From assembly GCA_046760155.1 (NCBI GenBank), contig JBHIDQ010000081.1:1-6679 (forward strand): 6,679 nt of DNA, in the 5' to 3' direction. Positions 1-5,206 of this stretch are shown piece after piece. How positions within the stretch are numbered: position 1 is the first letter of the stretch; each line of letters opens with the position of its first letter. Below the pieces are notes generated by a model. The model was not told where the DNA came from. It saw nothing but the letters and a program-made list of their open reading frames with translations, and searched no databases. A program made the position numbers and the translations under genes. Origin of the DNA: JBHIDQ01 sp046760155. Its GTDB lineage: Bacteria; Chloroflexota; Dehalococcoidia; Dehalococcoidales; RBG-16-60-22.

Positions 1-35
1 AAAAGCTCTATTTTTATATCTCTTTCCGTTTCAAA

Positions 36-53
36 AGTCAAGCAAATAAAGGT
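36..53 (+). repeat. Direct repeat, left copy (flanks Nudix gene)
   Basis: AGTCAAGCAAATAAAGGT matches 656-673 at 17 of 18 bases, in the same orientation. The core of 14 bases (40-53 and 660-673) is exact. The two copies bracket the whole Nudix gene. Function unknown; it could be chance or the trace of an insertion or duplication. Confidence 0.6.
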
Positions 54-56
54 GAT

Positions 57-85
57 TTGTATTGGCAATAGGATAGTATTAAGAT
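57..85 (+). promoter_or_regulatory. Weak candidate promoter for the Nudix gene
   Basis: TTGTAT at 57-62 and TAAGAT at 80-85 are separated by 17 bases. Each matches the sigma70 consensus at four of six positions. A transcript starting about seven bases further on would begin at or next to the GTG at 92, which would fit the absence of a Shine-Dalgarno. AT-rich DNA produces such matches easily, so confidence is low. Confidence 0.25.
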
Positions 86-91
86 AAAACT

Positions 92-661
92 GTGAAGCAG
101 AAACTGAAGCAAGCTCTCTCCCTAAGAGAGAAACAGCGTATTGCTGACCCTAGTCGAACACCAGCTGCCGTACTACTACCCATATATTATAGACAGGGAC
201 AATATTACATTCTGTTTATCAAGCGAACGGAGTGGGTAGAAAAACATAAGGGTGAGATATCGTTCCCCGGGGGAGCCCGTGAGGAAAGAGATAAGACGCT
301 GCTGGACACTGCACTGCGGGAGTGTGCTGAGGAAATAGGTTTGATGCCGGATAAGGTTGAGATATTAGGGGAACTAGATGACGTAGTCAGTGTCAAAACA
401 AACTATATTATATCTCCCTTTGTGGCACTTATTCCTTGGCCATACCAGTTCAAGGTAGACGGAAAGGAGACTGAGGAGATCATTGAAGTCCCGCTCCTGG
501 CACTGCAAGACAAGGGTTACTCTCATCAAGTAACTCGAGGCAATGAAATGGTCACTACTTATTTTTATGATTATCAGGGCAGAGTAATCTGGGGAGCCAC
601 GGCCCGGATATTAAATAGGTTCTTGGAAATTTTTACTCAGGCTGTGAGAGATAGCAGTTAA
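92..661 (+). CDS. Nudix hydrolase, CoA pyrophosphatase-like
   Basis: A 189-residue protein with a single Nudix fold. Residues 40-61 match the signature of the CoA pyrophosphatase subgroup (UPF0035-type): an L-F-I-x-R stretch, then K-H-x-G-E-I-S-F-P-G-G. The Nudix box follows, with R76-E77 and E80-E81-x-G-L supplying the metal-binding glutamates. As in CoA-diphosphatase members there are 14 residues between the GG and the RE, one more than in MutT. The family hydrolyses CoA or related nucleoside-diphosphate derivatives in the cytosol, but the exact substrate cannot be read from sequence. The start is GTG at 92: an in-frame TAA at 80-82 excludes anything further upstream. There is no good Shine-Dalgarno, so translation may be weak or near-leaderless. 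It looks monocistronic, with a likely terminator at 694-725, and converges on hsp20. Nothing links it functionally to the chaperone genes. Family assignment is firm, substrate is not. Confidence 0.88.
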   Translation: MKQKLKQALSLREKQRIADPSRTPAAVLLPIYYRQGQYYILFIKRTEWVEKHKGEISFPGGAREERDKTLLDTALRECAEEIGLMPDKVEILGELDDVVSVKTNYIISPFVALIPWPYQFKVDGKETEEIIEVPLLALQDKGYSHQVTRGNEMVTTYFYDYQGRVIWGATARILNRFLEIFTQAVRDSS

Positions 662-673
662 GCAAATAAAGGT
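656..673 (+). repeat. Direct repeat, right copy (flanks Nudix gene)
   Basis: AGTTAAGCAAATAAAGGT is the second copy of the 18-base repeat at 36-53, with one mismatch. It overlaps the last codons and the stop of the Nudix gene, so part of this copy is coding. Confidence 0.6.
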
Positions 674-678
674 CAAGT

Positions 679-691
679 ATGGGAGAGCGGT
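679..691. repeat. 13-base inverted repeat partner of 1225-1237
   Basis: ATGGGAGAGCGGT lies between the 3' ends of the Nudix and hsp20 genes and is the exact reverse complement of 1225-1237 upstream of hsp20. It sits immediately before the Nudix terminator hairpin. Confidence 0.5.
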
Positions 692-693
692 CT

Positions 694-725
694 GGAGAAT
701 AAGATTATTTCTTCTCCTCTTTTTT
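694..725 (+). terminator. Probable intrinsic terminator after the Nudix gene
   Basis: GGAGAA (694-699) pairs perfectly with TTCTCC (712-717). One mismatch and three inner pairs (one of them G-U) close a four-base ATTA loop. The stem is followed on the + strand by TCTTTTTT, a proper U-tract. It lies 33 bases after the Nudix stop and overlaps the 3' end of the convergent hsp20 gene, including its TAA. The U-tract coincides with lysine codons of hsp20, so part of the T richness may be coding. Confidence 0.45.
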
Positions 726-1178
726 ACCTTCAATGACACCCTTGGCCTTGATCTTTATTGATTTTGGCTTAACCTCCTCAGATTTGGGGATAGTTAGGGT
801 CAGGACGCCATCTTCAAAGCTTGCTTCTGTCTTATCGGTGTTTAACCCATTGGGAAGGGTTACCGAGCGGCTAAAAGCGCCATAACGGCACTCTTGACGG
901 ATATAGTCCTCTCGCTTAACCTCCTCATCAACCTTGGTCTCGCCCTTGATGTTCAAGGTGTTACCAGTGATGGTGATATCAACCTCGCCAGGTTTTACTC
1001 CCGGCAGAGTAGTTTTTACCACCACCTCATTCTCGGTTTGATACATGTCAACAGGCATCGTCACCCCAAAACCACCGAAGGCACGAGAAGGCGTAACAAA
1101 ACTTTCCTCAAACAGTTTATCCATCGCCTGTCTGAGGCTTATCAGTTCACTAAAGGGTTCCCATCTTATCAAGCTCAT
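705..1178 (-). CDS. Hsp20 / alpha-crystallin-type small heat-shock protein
   Basis: A 157-residue small heat-shock protein: an ATP-independent cytosolic holdase that forms large oligomers and keeps unfolding proteins refoldable by DnaK and Clp systems. An amphipathic N-terminal arm (residues 1-40, starting M-S-L-I-R-W) leads to the alpha-crystallin domain at about 42-133. The domain contains the TLPG turn (57-60) and the hallmark A-S-F-E-D-G-V-L-T-L-T-I-P-K at 119-132. The C-terminal I-x-I anchor is I141-K-I143, followed by a lysine/glutamate-rich tail. The open frame could start at a GTG at 1187, but that GTG is part of the Shine-Dalgarno itself. The ATG at 1178 has AAAGGAGGTG eight bases upstream and is the real start. 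The gene is divergent from the dnaJ-hspR-clpC operon with its own promoter at 1251-1280, so coordinated heat-shock control is likely (inference). Confidence 0.95.
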   Translation of the reverse strand: MSLIRWEPFSELISLRQAMDKLFEESFVTPSRAFGGFGVTMPVDMYQTENEVVVKTTLPGVKPGEVDITITGNTLNIKGETKVDEEVKREDYIRQECRYGAFSRSVTLPNGLNTDKTEASFEDGVLTLTIPKSEEVKPKSIKIKAKGVIEGKKEEKK

Positions 1179-1186
1179 ACTCTTCA

Positions 1187-1194
1187 CCTCCTTT
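1187..1194 (-). promoter_or_regulatory. Strong Shine-Dalgarno deciding the hsp20 start
   Basis: On the minus strand AAAGGAGG ends eight bases before the ATG at 1178. Its continuation GTG, at 1187-1185, is in frame and would be the longest-ORF start, but it lies inside the ribosome-binding sequence, so the ATG is preferred. Confidence 0.8.
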
Positions 1195-1224
1195 TTAATT
1201 TAGGATTTAGAATCGATTATAACC

Positions 1225-1237
1225 ACCGCTCTCCCAT
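1225..1237. repeat. 13-base inverted repeat partner of 679-691
   Basis: ACCGCTCTCCCAT is the exact reverse complement of ATGGGAGAGCGGT at 679-691. The two copies bracket the hsp20 gene. This copy lies in the hsp20 5' leader, downstream of the predicted promoter. Its function is unknown and a chance match is possible. Confidence 0.5.
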
Positions 1238-1250
1238 TTGCCTATTAATA

Positions 1251-1280
1251 AATATAGCATAGTTAACAATATTTTGTCAA
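1251..1280 (-). promoter_or_regulatory. hsp20 promoter, sigma70-type with extended -10
   Basis: On the minus strand a perfect TTGACA (1280-1275) is followed after 18 bases by TATATT (1256-1251). The -10 is preceded by TGC, that is, an extended -10 (TGnTATATT). Transcription would start near 1244 and give a leader of about 65 bases to the ATG at 1178. The DNA upstream of the -35 is almost pure A/T and could act as an UP element. Confidence 0.7.
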
Positions 1281-1327
1281 TATATATTATAAAATATTTT
1301 AAGAAATTTAAAAATTAAATATTGACA
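1275..1327. promoter_or_regulatory. Symmetric AT-rich element between divergent promoters; candidate operator
   Basis: TGTCAATAT (1275-1283) and ATATTGACA (1319-1327) form a perfect 9-base inverted repeat that contains the two divergent -35 boxes. Between them lie a 12-base perfect palindrome, TAAAATATTTTA (1290-1301), and ATTTAA-AAA-TTAAAT (1306-1320). Apart from one G, the stretch between the -35 boxes is all A/T. It could hold shared UP elements or a repressor site. It does not resemble the HAIR site (CTTGAGT-N7-ACTCAAG) known for HspR, nor CIRCE. AT-rich DNA forms palindromes readily, so operator function is only a suggestion. Confidence 0.35.
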
Positions 1328-1350
1328 TTTTTCATAAAGCGACTTATAAT
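1322..1350 (+). promoter_or_regulatory. Consensus sigma70 promoter of the dnaJ-hspR-clpC operon
   Basis: TTGACA at 1322-1327 and TATAAT at 1345-1350 with a 17-base spacer are a perfect match to the vegetative consensus. Transcription would begin near 1357, only about 15 bases before the dnaJ-like ATG at 1372. Such a strong core promoter in front of heat-shock genes fits control by a repressor (HspR is in the operon) rather than by an alternative sigma factor. That regulatory reading is inference. Confidence 0.85.
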
Positions 1351-1360
1351 TTAATTTGGT

Positions 1361-1365
1361 AGGAG
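1361..1365 (+). promoter_or_regulatory. Shine-Dalgarno deciding the dnaJ-like start
   Basis: AGGAG directly abuts an ATG at 1366 but stands six bases before a second in-frame ATG at 1372. Only the second has workable spacing, so the protein is taken to begin M-P-K-K-D-Y-Y, like typical DnaJ N termini. Confidence 0.75.
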
Positions 1366-1371
1366 ATGAAA

Positions 1372-2358
1372 ATGCCCAAAAAAGACTATTATGACATCTT
1401 AGGGGTAAAGCGTAATGCCAGCGAGCAGGAGATAAAACAGGCTTACCGCCGGCTGGCACGCCAGCACCATCCTGACGTTAACCCCGGTGATAAGACTGCC
1501 GAGGCTAAGTTTAAGGAGATCAACGAAGCCTACGAAGTTCTCTCGGATAAGGAGAACCGGAAAAAGTATGATAAGTATGGTGACCAGTGGCAGTATGCTG
1601 ACCACTTTGAGAAGGCGAGACAGCAGACGCCCTTCCGGGATTTTGTCCGGAGTGGTGGTACTACCAGCTTCCATTTCGCTGGAGATGACCTGGGCAGCTT
1701 GTTTGACGAATTGTTCGGTGGTAGACAAACTGGTACTTATACCCGCAGAACCCAATCAAGGCAAGGTAGAGATATCGAGGCCCCAGTTGAGGTAACCCTA
1801 GAGGAAGCCTATCATGGCACTAAACGTACCCTTAGCCTTCAGGCAGAAGAACCCTGTCTTAGCTGTCAGGGTACCGGTCTAATTCAAAATATGCCCTGCT
1901 CGACATGTCAGGGTTTTGGCGTAGTGCCCCGCCTCAAGCGTCTTGAGGTGAAAATTCCGCCCGGGGTTAAAACTGGCTCTCGGGTACGTATCGCCGGTAA
2001 GGGACAACCCGGTTACGGGGGTGCTAATGGAGATCTCTATCTTCTGGTATCAGTTAAGCCACACCGTTTGTTTGAACGCCGTGGTGATAATTTGTATGTG
2101 GAAATACCAGTGCCACTGACTGTGGCCATGTTGGGTGGTGAGGTTCAGGTGCCCACGCTCAAAGGTAAGCTGGCATTAAAAATACCCCCGGAAACACAAA
2201 ACGGGCGTGCTTTTCGCTTGGCCAACCAAGGTATGCCCCACCTTGGCAATTCTTCCCGAGGCGACATGTTAGCCAAGGTGAATGTTGTCTTGCCAACTAA
2301 ACTATCTCCACAGGAAAAAGACCTATTCAAACGGCTGGGCGAGCTTCGGTCAGCCTAA
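1372..2358 (+). CDS. DnaJ/CbpA-like co-chaperone with partial zinc finger
   Basis: A 328-residue J-domain co-chaperone that would stimulate the DnaK ATPase and hand over substrates in the cytosol. The J domain spans about residues 5-70, with HPD at 33-35. A short linker replaces a long G/F region but keeps a DIF-like S-L-F-D-E-L-F-G-G (109-117). C-terminal domain I starts near 133 and carries a zinc-finger insert with only two CxxCxGxG motifs (cysteines 162/165 and 176/179). Canonical type I DnaJ has four, CbpA none. Domain II and the C-terminal end follow (about 190-328) with no frameshift, so the short finger looks native. The start is ATG 1372, not 1366, on Shine-Dalgarno spacing. It is the first gene of an operon with hspR (18-base gap) and clpC. 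dnaK and grpE are not in the window. A dnaJ or cbpA symbol would be arbitrary. Confidence 0.92.
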   Translation: MPKKDYYDILGVKRNASEQEIKQAYRRLARQHHPDVNPGDKTAEAKFKEINEAYEVLSDKENRKKYDKYGDQWQYADHFEKARQQTPFRDFVRSGGTTSFHFAGDDLGSLFDELFGGRQTGTYTRRTQSRQGRDIEAPVEVTLEEAYHGTKRTLSLQAEEPCLSCQGTGLIQNMPCSTCQGFGVVPRLKRLEVKIPPGVKTGSRVRIAGKGQPGYGGANGDLYLLVSVKPHRLFERRGDNLYVEIPVPLTVAMLGGEVQVPTLKGKLALKIPPETQNGRAFRLANQGMPHLGNSSRGDMLAKVNVVLPTKLSPQEKDLFKRLGELRSA

Positions 2359-2376
2359 AGGGAAGGTGAAGTTAGA

Positions 2377-2679
2377 ATGAATAGAGATGATGAACCCCGT
2401 TATGTGATAAGCATTGCCGCCAGGATGCTCGGTATCCAAACTCATACCTTGCGTTATTACGAAAGGATTGGCATCATCGAGCCGAAACGCTCTCAAGGCA
2501 ATATTCGGCTCTATTCAGAGGGTGATATTGCTCTACTACGCCGGGTCAAGACTCTGGTCGAAGACATGGGAGTCAACCTGGCTGGGGTAGAAGTTATTTT
2601 GCGCTTGATGCAACGGATGAATGAGATGCAGAGCGAACTGGAAAAGCTGACATCAGAGGTAAAGAGACTGAGGAGGTAA
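2377..2679 (+). CDS. hspR: HspR-type MerR-family heat-shock repressor
   Basis: A 100-residue DNA-binding protein. The MerR helix-turn-helix lies at residues 10-35 (I-A-A-R-M-L-G-I then T-L-R-Y-Y-E-R-I-G) and the wing at about 38-56. The HspR-specific G-V-N-L-A-G-V (65-71) separates it from metal- or drug-sensing MerR proteins. Residues 74-100 form a probable dimerisation coiled coil ending in basic residues. It is shorter than the actinobacterial HspR proteins I recall, lacking a long C-terminal extension. HspR proteins repress chaperone operons and use DnaK as co-repressor, so that free DnaK reports on misfolding; that this one does so is inference. The start ATG 2377 follows GGAAGGTG with about eight bases spacing. 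It lies 18 bases after the J-protein gene and 4 before clpC, so it is probably autoregulated. I found no canonical HAIR operator nearby. Confidence 0.9.
   Translation: MNRDDEPRYVISIAARMLGIQTHTLRYYERIGIIEPKRSQGNIRLYSEGDIALLRRVKTLVEDMGVNLAGVEVILRLMQRMNEMQSELEKLTSEVKRLRR
2671..2676 (+). promoter_or_regulatory. clpC Shine-Dalgarno inside hspR
   Basis: AGGAGG overlaps the last arginine codons of hspR and stands seven bases before the clpC ATG at 2684. With only four bases between the hspR stop and the clpC start, this implies co-transcription and probably coupled translation. Confidence 0.8.
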
Positions 2680-2683
2680 GCAG

Positions 2684-5137
2684 ATGAGACAGGAGAGATT
2701 TACCGAACTGGCACAGGAAGCATTAGCGACTTCCCAAGAGATTGTCCGCCAGTATAAACACAGCCAGTGGGATGTTGAGCATGTTCTTTTAGCCTTGCTC
2801 CAGCAGGAGAGAGGGCTGGTTGGTGACATTCTAAACGAACTCGGCATTGATTTGGAAAAGGTGAGGCAAGAGGTAGAAGCGGCATTGGATAAAGTGCCTA
2901 AGGTCGCTTTTGAGTCTGGACAAATTTATGCCACACCGCGTATTGCCCAACTGCTCAAGATGGCTGATGAGGAGGCAAATCGGCTGAAGGACGAGTTCAT
3001 CAGTACTGAGCATTTGCTAATCGCCATCGTTGGCGAGGAGAAGGGCGAGGCCGCCGCCATCCTGAAACGCTTAGGGGTTGACCAGGAGAAGGTTTATCGT
3101 GCTCTCCAGCAGCTACGTGGTGGACATAGAGTTACTGATACCAGAGCGGAGAGTAGATACCGCTCCTTAGAGAAGTACGGTCGTGACCTGACTGAATTTG
3201 CCCAGCAGGGTAAACTTGACCCGGTTATCGGTCGAGATGATGAAATCAAACGAGTGATGCAGATACTCACTCGTCGTACCAAGAATAATCCGGTGATTGT
3301 CGGTGATGCCGGGGTTGGTAAAACCGCCATCGCCGAAGGGTTAGCCCAGAAAATCGCCGCTGATGATGTTCCTGATTCTCTTAAGGGACGCAAAGTAGTG
3401 GCTCTGGATATGGGAGCCTTAGTGGCCGGAAGTAAATTCCGTGGTGAGTTTGAGGAGCGACTCAAAGCAGTAATGGACGAGGTCCGCCAGGCTCAGGGCG
3501 AGATAATATTGTTTATTGACGAGATTCATACTGTAGTTGGCGCCGGGGCTGCCGAGGGAGCCATTGACGCCAGCAATATGCTCAAACCGGCACTGGCGCA
3601 TGGTGAACTGCAATGTGTCGGTGCCACCACCCTTGATGAATACCGCAAGTTTGTGGAGAAGGACAAGGCACTAGAGCGACGCCTCCAGCCAGTCTTCCTC
3701 GGTGAACCTAGTGTTGACGCCACCATTGAGATGCTCCGTGGCCTCCGACCGAGATACGAAGCACACCATAAGATTAAAATCAGCGATGAGGCTTTAGAGG
3801 CAGCCGCCAAGCTTAGTCAGCGCTACATTTCTGACCGGTATTTGCCAGATAAGGCGATTGACCTTATTGATGAAGCGGCGAGCAAGTTACGCATTGATAC
3901 GGAGAGCGCACCGCCGGAGATTCAATCCTTAGAGAAGCGCCTGAAACAATTAAGCAATGAGGAGGAAGCAGCCTCGCAGCGGCAGGACTATGAACAGACG
4001 GCCCAACTCAAGACGGAAAAACTGCGTCTTGAAGAGGAGTATAACCAAGCCAAGAGTAGCTGGCTTAAGCAGGAGAAGATTAGTGAAACGGTAGGTGAGG
4101 AGAATATTGCGCAGCTGATCTCTAGTTGGACGGGTATCCCGGTATCCCAGATGCTGGAAGGTGAAGCGGAAAAGCTGCTCCACATGGAGGAGAGAATTCA
4201 CGAACGCCTGGTAAACCAAGAAGAGGCAGTAACTGCCATCTCCGAAGCAATCCGGAGAAGTAGAGCCGGGTTAAAGGACCCGAGGCGACCCATTGGCAGT
4301 TTTATTTTTCTCGGTCCAACCGGTGTTGGCAAGACCGAGCTTGCTCGTACTCTCGCCTGGTTCCTCTTCGACGATGAGAACACCATGGTACGCCTTGATA
4401 TGTCGGAATATCAGGAGAGGCATACCGTATCTCGCCTCATTGGTGCCCCGCCAGGCTATGTCGGTTTTGAGGAGGGGGGACAACTTACCGAGGCCGTGAG
4501 ACGGCGTCCTTACCGTGTAATCCTTCTTGATGAGATTGAGAAAGCACACCCTGAGGTATTTAATACCCTGCTCCAGATTCTGGATGACGGAAGATTAACC
4601 GATGGGCATGGACGGACTGTAGATTTTAAAAACTGTGTCATTATTATGACCAGTAACGCTGGCGTAGAACTTATCAAGCGGGAGGCAGCCCTCGGTTTCG
4701 CCAAACCAAGAGACGAAGCCAAGGCTAAGAAGCAGAGCTATGAGGCGATGAAGGAAAAGGTCATGGGTGAAGTAAAGAAGACCTTTCGCCCTGAATTTCT
4801 TAATCGGCTGGATGAAATCATCGTTTTCCATGAGCTAACTGAGGAGCAACTCAGGAATATTGTGGAATTAATGGTCAAAGATTTACAGAAGCGTCTAGCA
4901 GAACGCAAGTTGGAAATTAAGCTCACCGAAAAGGCCAAATCTTGGCTGGCTAAGGAAGGCTATGACCCAACTTTTGGCGCCAGACCGCTACGGCGGGTTA
5001 TCGAGCGCTATATCGAAAACCCTCTTTCCAGTAAACTACTCAGAGGAGAATTTAAAGAGGGTGATACCGTTAAAGTTGACCTTGGCGATGAGGGGTTGAC
5101 CTTCACCACCAAGGTCGCCGCCAAAGTAGCTGCTTAA
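2684..5137 (+). CDS. clpC: ClpC-type AAA+ unfoldase of the ClpCP protease
   Basis: An 817-residue Hsp100 ATPase. The N domain (1-145) holds two Clp_N repeats. AAA1 has Walker A G-D-A-G-V-G-K-T (207-214), Walker B ending D279-E280, a K-F-R-G pore loop (251-254) and an E-R-R arginine finger region (331-333). A short middle domain (about 410-460) contains a UVR-like helix pair (426-455), as in ClpC; ClpB has a much longer coiled coil. AAA2 has Walker A G-P-T-G-V-G-K-T (544-551), Walker B with D616-E617, pore loop G-Y-V-G-F (591-595) and sensor 2 G-A-R-P-L-R-R (765-771). L-G-F at 670-672 matches the [LIV]-G-F loop that docks on ClpP and is absent from ClpB. It should therefore thread clients into ClpP rather than merely disaggregate. 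AGGAGG at 2671-2676, inside the end of hspR, is its Shine-Dalgarno, so translation is probably coupled. Annotation as ClpB would be the main alternative error. Confidence 0.92.
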   Translation: MRQERFTELAQEALATSQEIVRQYKHSQWDVEHVLLALLQQERGLVGDILNELGIDLEKVRQEVEAALDKVPKVAFESGQIYATPRIAQLLKMADEEANRLKDEFISTEHLLIAIVGEEKGEAAAILKRLGVDQEKVYRALQQLRGGHRVTDTRAESRYRSLEKYGRDLTEFAQQGKLDPVIGRDDEIKRVMQILTRRTKNNPVIVGDAGVGKTAIAEGLAQKIAADDVPDSLKGRKVVALDMGALVAGSKFRGEFEERLKAVMDEVRQAQGEIILFIDEIHTVVGAGAAEGAIDASNMLKPALAHGELQCVGATTLDEYRKFVEKDKALERRLQPVFLGEPSVDATIEMLRGLRPRYEAHHKIKISDEALEAAAKLSQRYISDRYLPDKAIDLIDEAASKLRIDTESAPPEIQSLEKRLKQLSNEEEAASQRQDYEQTAQLKTEKLRLEEEYNQAKSSWLKQEKISETVGEENIAQLISSWTGIPVSQMLEGEAEKLLHMEERIHERLVNQEEAVTAISEAIRRSRAGLKDPRRPIGSFIFLGPTGVGKTELARTLAWFLFDDENTMVRLDMSEYQERHTVSRLIGAPPGYVGFEEGGQLTEAVRRRPYRVILLDEIEKAHPEVFNTLLQILDDGRLTDGHGRTVDFKNCVIIMTSNAGVELIKREAALGFAKPRDEAKAKKQSYEAMKEKVMGEVKKTFRPEFLNRLDEIIVFHELTEEQLRNIVELMVKDLQKRLAERKLEIKLTEKAKSWLAKEGYDPTFGARPLRRVIERYIENPLSSKLLRGEFKEGDTVKVDLGDEGLTFTTKVAAKVAA

Positions 5138-5168
5138 ATATAATCCACCGTGTGATTTATTGCAAACC

Positions 5169-5197
5169 TTGTCAAGAGAATTAAGATTGTGTAGAAT
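5169..5197 (+). promoter_or_regulatory. Promoter of the VTT membrane protein gene
   Basis: TTGTCA (5169-5174) and TAGAAT (5192-5197) are 17 bases apart, each five of six to the sigma70 consensus. The predicted transcript start, about 5204, is almost at the ATG at 5207. This explains why that ATG has no Shine-Dalgarno. It suggests the gene is expressed apart from clpC, although no strong terminator separates them. Confidence 0.55.
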
Positions 5198-5206
5198 GGT
5201 AGCCGA

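Noticed and set aside
1..91. Possible 3' end of an upstream gene or terminator at the left edge
   Set aside because: The stretch is AT-rich with a short T-run but has no clear hairpin and no supported coding frame.
894..1262. 122-codon open frame on the + strand opposite hsp20
   Set aside because: It is antisense to a clear Hsp20 domain and extends into the AT-rich promoter region; the translation shows no recognisable domain and I saw no ribosome site for it.
1366..1368. ATG at 1366 as the dnaJ-like start
   Set aside because: It directly abuts the Shine-Dalgarno AGGAG with no spacer; the in-frame ATG at 1372 has a six-base spacer and yields a typical DnaJ N terminus.
1191..1371. CIRCE element (TTAGCACTC-N9-GAGTGCTAA) for HrcA control
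   Set aside because: Neither half-site is present in the divergent promoter region.
1399..1755. Open frames on the minus strand (118 codons) and in the +2 frame (1487-1795) inside the dnaJ-like gene
   Set aside because: Both overlap the conserved J domain coding frame and show no family features of their own.
3094..3810. Several 60-120 codon minus-strand frames inside clpC
   Set aside because: They are shadows of a highly conserved AAA+ coding frame, serine- and arginine-rich as reverse-frame translations usually are.
4006..4012. ACTCAAG, a HAIR half-site, inside clpC
   Set aside because: No CTTGAGT partner lies at the required spacing and the site is deep in coding sequence.
5142..5157. 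Stem-loop after clpC as an intrinsic terminator
   Set aside because: The stem has only six pairs with a bulge and a three-base loop, and no T-tract follows.
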